Positions 27,701 through 38,690 of a stretch of 64,000 nt of DNA are shown piece by piece. Numbering within the stretch: position 1 is the stretch's first letter; each line of letters begins with the position of its first letter. A program made the position numbers and the translations under genes. The stretch is from Leptoclinus maculatus (lineage: Eukaryota > Chordata > Actinopteri > Perciformes > Stichaeidae). The stretch is from assembly GCA_032191485.1 (NCBI GenBank), contig JAVDOI010000009.1, forward strand, positions 22,460,843 to 22,524,842. Direction: 5' to 3'. A model generated the notes under the pieces. It searched no databases, was not told the origin of the DNA, and saw only the letters and a program-made list of their open reading frames with translations.

Positions 27701-29048
27701 GATATTTTTCCATCGGCGAGGTGAGGAGCTCCAGATGTATCCGCTCCATTGTTAGGTTCTTCCTCAGGAAGAGGGAGCGTTTCCCTATCAGCTCTCCCAG
27801 CCACTGTGAGTCCCTGCGGGGGTGAGGTGGGGTGCAGCGGCCCCTGGTCCTGAGAGGAGGGACTAGACGCAGACTGAGGCCCGGAGCTCCACTCCGGACC
27901 TTCAAAGAGGCGACCACTGCCCCCGTCTGTCCCCCTCACCACGTCTTGACCAACAGGAGCGGCGCTTGTAAAGCTGGTTCCTGTCCGTGACCAACCCAGG
28001 ACGTCTTGGTCTGAACGTGGGCTGGTAGGGTCGTCCGAGGAATTCCTCTCATCTTCCTGGACTGGATGACCAAAACAAACACAAAAAAAACAGAGAGGGA
28101 GAGGGAGAGGGTGAGGAGAGACAAGAGTGGAAATCACAACAACATAACATATCTGTGTCTCACACCACAGTGAGTGTGATAAGAACTTTCCGACGGACTC
28201 AAAGCACAGTTTGAACAATACATTTCCACAGTTTCACATAGTACAGTCAAAGTAACCATAATATACTACTGTAAACAAAACCTTATATATTCATTGAGAC
28301 AACTAAATAAGCAGCTATTTCGACAATTGGATCATGATCAGGGTGCAGGAAAGTGGGCCATCCTGACTCAATAAGTCAAACTAGATAATTGAGTACTGGT
28401 TTCTCACCATAATAGGACAGCTGAATTTCATTTGAGGAGCGTCCTGCTCCTGTCCAAGTGAAGGTGGCTTCGTTTCCATCACAGTGGGAGAGCAGAGCCG
28501 TCCCCCCGCTCTCCAGGACCTGATCTGCCTCGTTCAAAACACAGCGCACTACTACGCTTGAACCACTGTCCAACCCCACTAACTTAAAAAGGACCGGCGG
28601 ACCCAGAGGAACACCTATCGTCCAGGTGCAAACTGAAACCGTCGGGGTTCTGTCAGTCTGGTGGTTCATGGGGTCGAGTGTGTTGCTGGCGTCAGTAAAA
28701 AGTCCAGGTAAAGTGAGATTGATGTGACCAGCAGGCTGCTTGTCCAGGCTGACATCTCCACCACAGTGGTGGTGCAGCAAGGCCAGTGTTTTATCTGAGG
28801 AAAGAGAAGAAGAAGAAAAAGACGCTGGTAAAAGAGGGATTCAATCTGGCATAAATCTCCTGAAATCTGTGTGATGTTGCAGTGAAAACTGATTTATTGT
28901 GTCCAGTTCAACCAAAGATATTTCTCATTCTCCGATTCTTTTGAAGCATGAAAACGTAAAAGAAAAAAACAGAAAATTAGAAGAAAAAACAAAAGAAAAA
29001 TTCACAGATCGTCCCCCTCTTTAATTATCTCTTGAATAATCTGATGAC

Positions 29049-29101
<53 letters not shown>

Positions 29102-29353
29102 GATCAGGGCTTGAAGCAGGTTACAAAACTCAACTCTACAGAAACCTACCAACCTCTTTTGTATTGACAGAAGAGCAGCACTGTTGTAGCTTAATTTAAA
29201 AGTAGCTGAAAACGAAACAGCAGTTTCAGATGAAAGAAACCACAAAGCTCGGTGACAATAAAAGGAGTGGGCTACATAATAAGAGAGCAGTTCATAGCAG
29301 AGGTCCTTACCTGTTGTGATAATAAAAAGCAACAGGCAGGCGTGGAGCTGCAT
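19979..29353 (-). CDS. Type I membrane mucin with CUB-like, SEA-like and EGF-like parts, about 1188 aa
   Basis: Eleven exons join in phase: 29353-29311, 28794-28408, 28061-26124, 26034-25946, 25804-25746, 24904-24741, 23681-23444, 23349-23158, 22009-21788, 20289-20130 and 20053-19979. Residues 1 to about 14 form a signal peptide (MQLHACLLLFIITTG). Residues 15-143 have four cysteines in a CUB-like spacing. One 1.9-kb exon encodes about 646 residues very rich in Ser, Thr and Pro, typical of O-glycosylated mucin stalks. Residues 790-940 resemble a SEA module, followed by a cysteine-rich EGF-like segment. A hydrophobic helix lies at about 996-1019, next to basic RRYR. The cytoplasmic tail of about 170 residues has several tyrosines and NPAF. 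The order SEA, EGF, membrane helix, with the local pattern GEDFWYMGQRC, recalls IMPG2, but the tail does not match it and I cannot name the gene. The acceptor at 23682 was chosen over one at 23728 because only it keeps phase. Confidence 0.88.
20340..21060. other. Mucin intron, nothing recognised
   Basis: This is the first half of the intron between the exons at 21788 and 20289. It is AT-rich, with no exon, RNA or clear repeat. Confidence 0.5.
21055..21421. repeat. Interspersed repeat in a mucin intron
   Basis: The segment starts with ggtgcatcatgtaagattt and ends with cctacacactggtcctttaa. The ends are near-complementary in sense: aaggtgc at the left against gtccttt at the right. In my general knowledge this type of segment is abundant in fish genomes as a non-coding element. 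Only one copy is clear here. Confidence 0.45.
21737..21784. repeat. (TG)n microsatellite at a mucin splice donor
   Basis: The array begins four bases after the 5' splice site at 21788, so on the transcribed (minus) strand the intron starts GTACACACACA. About 24 units. Confidence 0.95.
22010..23157. other. Mucin intron, no feature found
   Basis: This intron of about 1.1 kb lies between the membrane-helix exon and the first cytoplasmic exon. Open frames on the plus strand at 22695-23172 have no recognisable domain and are considered chance. Confidence 0.5.
23728..24740. other. Mucin intron, no feature found
   Basis: This intron lies between the SEA-like and EGF-like exons. I searched for a mini-exon and found none with a consistent phase. 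The stretch 24070-24360 has low similarity to anything else in the window. Confidence 0.45.
24905..25745. other. Mucin intron, no feature found
   Basis: An intron of about 840 bases holding no recognisable element apart from gctgttagcac-type short repeats near 25330-25380. Confidence 0.45.
29052..29098. repeat. (AT)n microsatellite
   Basis: About 23 pure AT units in the first intron of the mucin gene. Confidence 0.95.
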
Positions 29354-30660
29354 TTCCAATCCTGAGACATTTCAGTGTCGTAGACCTTATTAATCCCAAA
29401 TCCATATAGCTCAGATTTACAGTATCTGTGCGTTATGATGAGGACGAGCGAACCGCGCAGAGCGAAACAATGATCTCCAGTTTCCCTGCGAGCAGAGCAT
29501 TCCCAGCAAAACGAAGAGGCGTCAGAAACTTTCCTTCTCCATCATTTCCTTCTAACGGAAACCGCCGTGCTGTCAGGGGCTCGGCGCCGCACGGTCACCC
29601 AAATGAGTTGCACGTGTGTCGGACGGTGTGCCTCGTAATGTGGGACGGACAGAGGTTTTATGTGCGCCCCCGGGCTGTTCCGTGCGCCAGTTTGTTTGAT
29701 TCAAACGGACGTTTCCAAAGATGAGAGGAAGGAATCCAGTGGTCGCTGCAGGAGCTGGTTTTTACACGCATGCTTTAAACGCAACACAGGAAACCTTTAC
29801 CACAGGAGGCATGGAGACATGACAGGGCGGGGGCACTTTATTAGTGCTTTTACATTCACACCCCACTGTGTGTCAGACAGGGAGAGTTGGAAACCAGTGC
29901 CCGGTAGCAAGATGGCTTCATTATCACTCATGAGACATGAAGATGAATTATAGAGCTGGAGCCTATTATTATTTGTTGTGCGTGTGGCCACATTGGGGCA
30001 GAATAACATCAGAGCAAGCTGACACACTTGAAAGTAAAGGCAGGGTTGGTAATCTTCTTCTAAAATGTTTTTCATATTTTTGTTTAAAATCTTATTACAT
30101 CCTGACAGCAATCAATGAATCAAACGCTCTGACAAAAATAAATAAATAGGCTAGCAATCTTGGGTTGGTTTTTGGTAAATGTATCGGTTATGTGTCGTCT
30201 CTGGAGGATTGTTAAAATTTATATTGTGCTTTTCTTTTACACTTTTAAGTATCTATTAAAGGGTCTCACTGAGATAACAATCTTTATCTTTCTCAGTAGG
30301 CTGGCCATCTAATTTAAATAAAATTGCAAAGTGCTAACTCCCCCAAATTTGAATATAAAATATTTGAACAAATTAAAGAAAAAGCAGTTGCAAATACTAG
30401 ATCAGGGTTTCAGCTCTATAGAGAACATTTTCCAGGATATTTCAGTGATCTAGCTGGTTAGACAGAGAGGGATTACACCATACACTAATGTTCCTCTCTG
30501 TGGAAGTCTGATTTTAAAGACATGCAGTCTAAGCCTAATTTATCTATAAAATCATCTTTCGTGCTTAGAAATTATGACATTTTGAAGAATAAACTACCAT
30601 TTGAAAATGTATATAATCTCATCGTTTAATTATGTTGTAAATAAACTCCAAAACAAGAGA
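29354..30660. other. Spacer between the mucin promoter and pin1 3' end
   Basis: The part next to the mucin start (29430-29760) has raised GC and CpG and is probably its promoter, though no TATA or CCAAT element could be fixed. The remainder to 30660 is AT-rich without a recognised feature. Confidence 0.4.
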
Positions 30661-30676
30661 CGTATAAAAAGATATT

Positions 30677-30682
30677 TTTATT
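30677..30682 (-). terminator. pin1: Poly(A) signal of pin1
   Basis: AATAAA on the minus strand lies about 775 bases past the pin1 stop. It is placed where coding-gene signals end and intergenic sequence begins. Confidence 0.5.
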
Positions 30683-31456
30683 GATGCAGGAAAAACTCTG
30701 AATAATGCCGGTGTTACAGGTCATCTGAACTTTGATGCTTTTAAAAGCTGCAGAGCTGATTGTTAAAACCTGGAAGTTTTCAACTGTGCCATCTTCATAT
30801 ATCCTAAGGGAGAGGAAACATGCACTTTTCAAAGTGGATTATGACAACAAATGATCGTTTCTTACTGGATATCTGCAAAGGATAACAAACCTAAATCAAT
30901 GCTAAATGTAGAGAACTCAGAACAACAGTACTTTCTCAAACTGCAGGGGGTCTGCAATGTGTTGGATGCATGTATGTAAAAGTATTTTAAACATCTTATG
31001 AATCCATTTTCCAAAACAAGATCGAGGATCTGTTCAGGCACACGTACAGTTGAAATGGAAAAGGTTACAGGAAAACATACAGTAAATGGTCCTTTTTGAA
31101 GACATGCACATACAAAAACAAGCTTTTACAGACGCATTTCCAAACGTCGCGCATCGTGTGAAACTGTTTCCACGGGAGAAATCACTTCCAACAGAGTCAC
31201 AGGCACTCATGTTTTTATAGAACGGTATTGCCAGGGTTAATAAAAGCTTGAGGTTCACAGGAATAATCTGCGATACTCCTTGATGTTCAGTGTGATTAAA
31301 TTATTCATACACGTCCAATCGCGCTTGGAACAAAATGATCCCATTAAACTCTATTTCATTGGGTGGTGTGGATCATTAAAATAAAATCGGGTCAGGTCGG
31401 GTTGGACTGCGTGTGTGAAGACTTGAGAGGAAAGTAAAGTGTGTGGCTTCTTCCTG

Positions 31457-33663
31457 TCAACCAGTACGTAGGATGATGTGGACTCCAGATTCAGTAAAAA
31501 CAGGACCGCTCATGTCTCCCACTTTGAGAGCAAAGGAGGCATCTTCAAAAGGCTTCTGCATTTGACCTACAACATAAACAGATATATGTTAAAGTAATAC
31601 ATTCTTTTATCCACATTCAAATGAAAACTCACACATGAACATATTGTAAATTATCATCTGTGACCCGTGTGTGCATAAATACTTGCGTTTAGTTATTACA
31701 CTTCCAATGATTAAATGTTTCTTTATTAAAGTACATTAGGTTTTACTTTCAACTGTGTGCGTGTCACTGAGGCACAGCCAGTGAGTGATGGTTATTAAGT
31801 TGGAAGCTTGTCAAATATTGCCAGAAATGAAAGTAAAACAAACGTCAAAAAAGTACCATCTCTGCCAACCAGTCATGTTCTGCACCTCTCCTTTATTTCA
31901 TATGAATTTTAAAAAGCCTAACCAGGTACTGGAGCTGCAAATTAGCTTCAGACAAATAAGACGTAATGTGTATATAGGGATATACACATTATATTGTAGC
32001 AATGTTTGTCTGTGTTCTCCTGCTAAATAAAACAACATATTAACACGCATAGCAACCCTTGAGATATATGTACAACTCTTCTGTGTTTGTGTATTTCTGA
32101 ATAGGAGTGCCCTTGTGTTAGTAGATTGTGGTGTATCGTTGCGTGTGCGGGTACGTACCTTTGCCAAATAATCCCAGATCTCCACCATTCTTAGCTGAGC
32201 TGCAGTCGCTGAACTGAGAAGCCAGGGACTCAAACTTCTCCTCTCCAGACTTGATGTCTTCTATATACTCTGCACAGAACAGAGGAAAAAAAGTAACAAC
32301 TTTAACATGTTGATCAGACGTGATCGAACCCCCCCCCCCTCCTCCTCCAATGCCTTACGTACTCTGAATGAGCTCCAGGGCCTCGTCTTTAGTTCGTGTG
32401 ATATTTTGTTCTCGCCAAGAAGATGGACGACGTGACTGACTGTGCTTCACCAGGAGGTGAGCGCAGCGTACCTGAGTGAGTGAAAAAAAACACAAACCGA
32501 TCAGTGTCAAGAATCAATAAGACTGGTATGAATAAGTCAGTACCATTAATCTAATACGACAGAGATGAGATTTGGCTTTAGTGTTGTTAATAAAGAATGC
32601 ATGCTTGCACTTCCGGTTCCCTCGTCTCAAAGTAAATGGGTTTCTTGAATATGTTTTTGATTAGAAACCTGATATAAAGTCACTTTGATTACTTTCTCTT
32701 TTCTGCGTGTGACAGCAGTTTGTTTATGATCATGGGAGCGGTTATTTCGACAGTTTATAAGAAAGATGTGATCAACAGGGTTCTTACAAACTTCTTGATC
32801 AGTGTAATGTCACACGCTGTCCGCAGTAACACAGGCTGTTAATACGAATGTCTAATGAAGCATTTGCTGTTTTCTAATAGCAGGTTGACTAACCTGGTTC
32901 TGCAACCTCATCATCTTAAACCATTTAAAAACAACATAATAGATTTGAAGAGGAATTGTGTTTCTATTTAAATTGAGTTACTATGGTTGGAATAAAACCT
33001 CCCTGGTCACCCGTACACTCAGTTAAACACTGAAATGGCCGTTATTCCTATTATTGGCACTCAATATAGTACCGAGTAGGCAGCACTAACTATTATGAAT
33101 TATTTCATTGTTAAATAATTATTTATTTTGTATTCAATTCCAGAATAATATAGTTTTAAATAAACAAAATGCAGCTGGTTATTAAACACATGGGACTGAA
33201 ACCACAGCATGCAACCAGCAGGTTTGGCTCTAGTCTTACGGGGCTGCAATCATTTCTACAATCCAATAATCCAAAACTTTACTTCTTTTTAGCAGGAAGC
33301 CCAAATCTTCATAAAGCCTCGTCCACCCATCACTCATTTCAGTCGTCACTAAACTAGTTCAGTCTTGTAAAACACTTTAACTCTTATTTTGAAAAGTACT
33401 CTATAATAAAAGTGTATTGTTATTATAATAATAAATACATGTAAAATATTACACATTATAACCTTATCTGGCTCTCCACGGCCATCTCCCACCGGACGTT
33501 CCCACTGGCTGGCGTTGGTGATGTGGTTGAAGTAGTAGACTTTTCCTGCAGGACAAAGAGTGACAGTCAATAAAGATGCATTCAATTACTTTTAATACAA
33601 ATGAAGGCAGCCGAACAAGCTGAAGACACAACATTTAATAATGCTCAATATGAAATTCTGAAC

Positions 33664-33694
<31 letters not shown>

Positions 33695-35024
33695 GCCTCC
33701 ACGAGGCTCTCGACATGGCAACATAAAGCATCGCTGTCCTGTGAGAACCACATATCTCTAAAGTCAACTTTTCATTAGCTCAGAATAACTGTTTTCAGCT
33801 TTGTGACGGTGCATTTTCCAGCGGATCCAAGAGGAGTTTTAAATAGTTTATTTAGCTGGAAAATGCATTGTCGCAAAGCTGAAAACAGGGCTGTTTTTCT
33901 GAGCTCATACGTTATTCTCACAGGGCGGCAACTGTATACAAACATATGATGATCTCATAGAATATGATGCATTGCTGAACATTAAACTAGCCAACAATAT
34001 AGTTAAAATTAACATGGCTTAAACATCTACAGCAGTAAAATGCAACATAGACATTAAAGCAGCAATTCATATAAAAACATAAAGTAAAAACACTGACGGG
34101 GACCATTTCACTGCTCAATGAGTACTTTTACTTTTCACACTTGATGTACATTTTAAGATTAAGATACACCCTTATTGATCCCCAGCAGGGAAATGTTGTT
34201 GCAGCAGGACAGAAATAAATAATAGGAGGTACATTGAATAAGAAATTGACAGTGGTGTAATTAATGTGTGCATTAATAAAAATTGAGTACTGTAACATAT
34301 GTTATATGGTACATTATGATATAGTATGGGATATATGAAAAATAGTATACGGTATTTTGTAGTAAAAAAAGCCCTACAATAACACAGTAGACCTATATAG
34401 TATTTGCTCACAACACGTTAAAATACCGTAATACTTTAAGTAAGATTTTGAATGCAGGAATTGTATTTGTAGTGGAGTATTTTTAGAGCCTGTATACTTC
34501 TTCCCTTCACTGTTGTGCTGCAGCCAAGTAAACCGTAAAATATTCATGTTTTAATGGAATTGCAATCTACTAAGCTTCTTCTTTTTTTTGGCCTCCCAAC
34601 ATAAATATGTATAAAGAAAAACCTGCTGAGGCTCGTGCAGTGCAAGTGAGGCACTGGAGCATAATGACGTCATGCGGAGGGCCCTGCAGCAGCAGCCCGG
34701 TTTAATGGATCAGCTCTGGCGCGATCATGAAGCAACACACCCCAAATAACAGCCAAACGACACATTTAGCAAAACACACCCATGAGACAGAGTTACCCGC
34801 CACTTGTTTCAGCCCTTCCCAATCAATTTAAAGTCTCACCTGCCTCGTTTCAACACTAAACCCACGATGCTGGGTCTGCTAGCTCGTAAGCTAAATCCAT
34901 AACGGTACATATTGCCATTTAGCTTAGCTAGCTAGCATATTTAGCTTATCGAGGCTTCTGTCTCACCTGAACTGCGGCTCATTCTTTTCTCCCATCCACC
35001 AGGTAACTTCTCCTCGTCTGCCAT
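31457..35024 (-). CDS. pin1: Peptidyl-prolyl cis/trans isomerase Pin1, 156 aa
   Basis: Five exons at 35024-34967, 33545-33463, 32471-32363, 32269-32159 and 31566-31457 join in phase to 157 codons with the stop. The N-terminal WW domain starts MADEEKLPGGWEKRMSRSSG and ends in NASQWERP; it binds phospho-Ser/Thr-Pro sites. The isomerase (parvulin) domain follows with the phosphate-binding pair RR in KHSQSRRPSSW, the catalytic Cys in FSDCSSAK, and the family ends GQMQKPFEDASFAL and FTESGVHIILRT. All residues used in human PIN1 catalysis (His59, Lys63, Arg68, Arg69, Cys113, His157 equivalents) are present. Pin1 isomerises pSer/pThr-Pro bonds in nuclear and cell-cycle proteins. Human PIN1 has 163 residues, so the length is normal. 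It is divergent from ubl5, with about 300 bases between them. Confidence 0.97.
33668..33692. repeat. pin1: (TA)n microsatellite
   Basis: About 12 TA units in pin1 intron 1, immediately before the fold-back repeat. Confidence 0.9.
33736..33927. repeat. Fold-back (inverted) repeat in pin1 intron 1
   Basis: The two halves are imperfect reverse complements. On the left, gctcagaataactg then ttttcagctttgtgac then gcattttccag. On the right, ctggaaaatgcattg, caaagctgaaaac and ttctgagctc. The outer ends gtcctgtgagaa and ttctcacagggc also pair. The left arm has about 25 extra bases. Such fold-back elements are frequent in fish as non-autonomous DNA transposons; no named family is claimed. Confidence 0.7.
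34150..34215. repeat. Possible LINE 3'-end fragment
   Basis: The words cttattgatccccagcaggg resemble the end of LINE-type elements that are common in fish. The match is short and from general memory only. Confidence 0.25.
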
Positions 35025-35326
35025 TGTTTTTTCTGCAGCAGCGTTTGCAAATTCAATTTCAATGAAGCTACCGTGTGTGTGACAGGTTGGGCTGCAGCTA
35101 AGCAAAGTACGACAGTTAGCAACGTGTTTACGGTACGAGTTGTTTTCAGAATCAGGTCCCGCCTTTTCCCTGTACTATCATAGGCTAATTGGGGCTGTCA
35201 ATCACCGGTGTGCCCATTTGATTGGCCGAGAGGCTTATACACAAAACAAATCAGCTTTACGGACGGAGAACAGTCCACAGAAAACCATCTAAAGGCAATA
35301 TTTGTTATTCTGGTGTGAATTTCCAG
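35025..35326. promoter_or_regulatory. Shared promoter of pin1 and ubl5
   Basis: Only about 300 bases separate the pin1 start codon (35024, minus) from the first ubl5 exon (ends 35326, plus). ATTGG/CCAAT pentamers are at 35188-35192 and 35221-35225, and the block is CpG-rich with no TATA box. Head-to-head pairs with CCAAT boxes are a normal housekeeping promoter type. A non-coding ubl5 exon ending CAG|GTAGGA at 35326 is inferred. Confidence 0.65.
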
Positions 35327-35706
35327 GTAGGAATGTCACATTTAAGTTAATTTAACACACTGTCATTAACATTTTAAATACCGAATTTTTATTTTCTTGT
35401 GTGCTTTGTAACATTACGCACATTGGTAAATACAATATACGCTAATATAACGTTAGCGTTTTGCGAGCTCTAGCTAGCCGGTGTTAGCTAACACCAAACA
35501 AAACAACCCGACTTATTTAAACAGATTTCTACAGTTCAGGCCCTGCTTCTCTCACGTGGCCACATGGCTGTAGCGTCTAACTAGCTAAATGTACGAGCAC
35601 CATTGTCCTACGTTTTATGGGGAATTGTTTTAGAGCGACTCAACATTCACACACGTTCATGCTAACCAACTATCTACATTTCCTCTTTGGCTGACAGAAA
35701 CTGAAG

Positions 35707-36932
35707 ATGATCGAGGTGGTTTGCAACGATCGCCTGGGCAAGAAAGTCCGGGTAAAGTGCAAGTATCCTTCTCTGAAACTGTGGAGTTACTCCTGAATAA
35801 TGCGTCCTGTCACACGTGTTATACCCGGGCCCACGTACAGCTAACGTGGAATTAGCTTGACTTGATTACAGAGATGCATTCGTTAACAAATGGAAATCTT
35901 GGATCTAAGGCCTCTTTTCAACTCAAAATATAGTATAAAAAGGAATAAAACAAGTACAAATTAGACTCTAAAGAAGACATCAAATAGTGCAGAAGTTACA
36001 TGATAGGGATACAATATATCATATATAAAATAATATATATTTGTGGTAGACTGGTGTGCAGTAATTGCAAAGGAAATTAATTGCAATTTTATTTCGACAG
36101 GTAGTCTTGAAGTCCTTAACTTCAAGCATTAAAAAAATGCACATTTTCAAAATAAGAGCACGCTGTAATTCAAGACAACTTCCTCCAAGATCAACAAATA
36201 TATCTATCAATTGCTTTTGAAGAACCAAGTAAGGCTAGATGACATCATGTTAACCTGGGTTAGTTCAACCACGTTTTAGTTGTGACCCTGAATAGTTTTT
36301 CGGTGCCATCACGTTGCTACTTCCTTAACCGCCATGTTTCAGCTCTGAAGACACTATTGGAGATCTGAAGAAGCTCATTGCTGCTCAGACGGGAACACGT
36401 TTTGACAAGATTGTACTAAAGAAATGGTAAGTTGCTTGTACTGGAGTACTGATCATAACAAGTGTTTCTGTGGCTGTCTTTTATTAGCAGTTGATTGTTC
36501 CTCCTCTGTGCCCACAGGTATACCATATTCAAGGACCACGTGTCTCTGGGTGACTGTATCCTTTAAACCATCTTTGCAGCTGCTGCCTCTGAATTATTTG
36601 CATGAGTAGATCCCATTACCACTGATTTGGATGAATCTCATCTTCATAATATACTTGGAAGTTGCATGTTTTGAATTACTTTTTGAGGTAATTTTAACTT
36701 TGATGAAATATTTATTGCAGATACATTAACAAGTCTACATTGTGATATTGTGGATGTCAGCGGTAATGATGTATTTCTGTATTTCATCTGAAAACAGAAG
36801 AAGCATTTAATCATATTAATGGTAGCAAACTTTTACCAAGCAGAACTATTTTATCCTGATCGGTTGTACTTAACCACAACATCTGCAGATGAAATCCATG
36901 ATGGGATGAACCTGGAGCTGTACTACCAGTAG
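35707..36932 (+). CDS. ubl5: Ubiquitin-like protein 5 (Hub1), 73 aa
   Basis: Four coding exons at 35707-35762, 36343-36426, 36518-36555 and 36889-36932 give 74 codons with the stop. The product starts MIEVVCNDRLGKKVRVKC and ends DGMNLELYYQ, as in animal UBL5, with the family's Tyr-Tyr end rather than ubiquitin's Gly-Gly. UBL5/Hub1 is a small ubiquitin-fold protein that binds spliceosome proteins and is not conjugated through a C-terminal glycine. A 5' UTR intron (35327-35697) ends CTGACAG just before the start-codon exon. Coding introns 1 and 3 carry U12-type splice signals, while intron 2 is an ordinary U2-type intron of 91 bases. Length and sequence are normal for the family. Confidence 0.97.
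35763..36342 (+). other. ubl5: U12-type (minor spliceosome) intron 1 of ubl5
   Basis: The 5' site reads GTATCCTTC (8 of 9 to the U12 consensus RTATCCTTT). A branch element TTCCTTAACC lies at 36321-36330, about 13 bases before the 3' AG. The usual polypyrimidine tract of U2 introns is absent. Confidence 0.85.
36556..36888 (+). other. ubl5: U12-type intron 3 of ubl5
   Basis: The 5' site reads GTATCCTTT, a full match to the U12 consensus. The branch-like element GTACTTAACC lies at 36866-36875, 13 bases before the CAG at the 3' end. No polypyrimidine tract is present. Confidence 0.85.
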
Positions 36933-37162
36933 ACCAGAGGAGGACCACAGGTCGATGCCACAGAAGACCCTCTTCATCGACACACACACACACGCACAGA
37001 GAAATGGAATTGGTCGCACAAAACCACCATGATCATCAGAGAGAGCAAGAGCAGTATCTACATAGACATTACATTGGTCTCAGTTTTAGCGTATGATTTT
37101 TTTTTTTTTTGCCCGGAAATTGTGTGAAACATGTTGTGCAGTTTTTGTTTTGATATTTTGGA

Positions 37163-37168
37163 ATTAAA
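37163..37168 (+). terminator. ubl5: Poly(A) signal of ubl5
   Basis: ATTAAA, the commonest variant hexamer, lies about 230 bases past the ubl5 stop. The mRNA end is expected near 37185. Confidence 0.55.
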
Positions 37169-37409
37169 GCGGATATTTACCTACTAACAAGGCTGAGTGC
37201 TGGTCATTGCTGTCCTGTAATATTGACTGTAAACTCTTGTATGACTACAATGTAATTTTAAAAGCATATAACTTTAAAATGTTCATACAGAGATCATTGC
37301 ACTACTTCCTCTGGTACAGTGTGTCAAAAATAAATGACGTCTTTGCTTTCTAGCTTTGGAGAGGATTGCCAGTGTGAAAATTGTTGTTTAAAGTTAAAAA
37401 CTATCAATA

Positions 37410-37610
37410 TATATTCTAGTACGTGTATTTACTTAATCACTGTACAAACTTGATGTATGTTACTTGAGAATTACAACTCTGCTACTTTTTTGTACTTCTA
37501 CGCCACTATATTTCAAAGATGGAAATATTGTACTTTCTACTCTACTACATGTATCCGACAGCTGGAGTTGCGTATATTACTTTACTGGGTAAGATTTTTC
37601 ATGCAAAAGA
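37410..37610. repeat. TACTT-rich interspersed repeat
   Basis: The copy contains tttgtacttctacgccactat and gaaatattgtactttctac, shared with 56390-56470 and 6605-6760 in degenerate form. Confidence 0.5.
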
Positions 37611-37769
37611 TCTAATCTGTTAATAAAACATAGTACGTTGTATTATGTTTTATTAACCGGTGTAAAGTACCCAGCTGTATATAAAGCTGTTAAAGTACTA
37701 CACTGAAATCCTGCATTCACATTAATGCATCTAATTATACAGTGCATCAAACAATATATGTATTGGTTA

Positions 37770-38110
37770 TACTGATATCGCGCCGATACTGACTCAAATA
37801 GCTGGATCAGGTATTTGATACCATTGTTATAATAAATAATAATCCAGTACATTTATGTCATGTATTTATTTGTTACATTTTGTTCTACAAAGTTAGGAAA
37901 GGAATGTTTAAGTCGAGCCTGATGTTGCCTTACACGTAAAATAATGATCCCAGTGACCTCCACACAGTGAGGCCTACATCCTATTAATTAAACAACAGTA
38001 TCAGGTCGGTGTATCAGCCGAGGTATCCCAGGTATCAGGAATTAAGAAGTCGGATCGGTGCATCCCTAACTATATATAAAACAATATAGACTGTTAAAGC
38101 TTACTTCTAT
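37770..38110. other. AT-rich spacer, no gene
   Basis: No open frame or element was recognised. The words ggtatcagg and cggtgcatccctaac suggest an old repeat fragment. Confidence 0.35.
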
Positions 38111-38339
38111 TTGATTGCAGAAGCTCTATTTGTAATGAAGTGTTTACATCATGGTATTGATACTTTTACTCAAGGCTCTGAATATTCCTCCATGACTATT
38201 TGGTCATTTGTTTCATGGCTTGGGCCGGACCTCTTTGTTCCAGTGAAGGTAAAATGTAGACTCTACAGCACACTATGATATTTTCGAGGATAGTGGGCTT
38301 CCAACTTTGTGACCATAGTTTGGAAAAGACCGTTTCAAC

Positions 38340-38690
38340 ATCACAATAACACAGTCGTCAAACTAAGCTAAGCATTACAATGCCGCCATGCAAAAAGCCA
38401 GACCTAGAAAGAAACAGTTCTGTTGTGGAAGAACTTCATTGTCCCGCACAGAGCTCTGAACTCAACCCCATCCATCCACACCTTTGGGATGATTGGAACA
38501 CCAACTGCAAGCAAGGCCTATTGACACTGAATGGGAGCAAATACCTGCAGCCAGGTTCCAAGATGTTTTGGAAAGCCGTCCCACAAAAGCGAAGGTTGAT
38601 ATCGCAGATTAATGCCCATTGTGTTGAAATGAAATGTTCAACAATCACATGTGGGTGTAAAGTTTGAGCACATACTTCTAAACCAGGTTA
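38340..38690 (+). mobile_element. Decayed Tc1/mariner-like transposon fragment
   Basis: A plus-strand frame holds ELNPIHPHLWDDW, close to the LNPIEHLWDELE-type motif near the third catalytic residue of Tc1-family transposases. The rest has lost the reading frame and the D34E spacing cannot be traced. Its end (cacatgtgggtgtaaag) is the sort of end seen in such elements. The copy is a relic without transposase activity. It lies between ubl5 and the 3' end of vav1. Confidence 0.6.

Noticed and set aside
19979..29353. MUC16 as the identity of the mucin
   Set aside because: MUC16 lies near ubl5/pin1 in humans and also has SEA domains, but the single SEA-like module, EGF-like part, CUB-like head and tail sequence do not fit.
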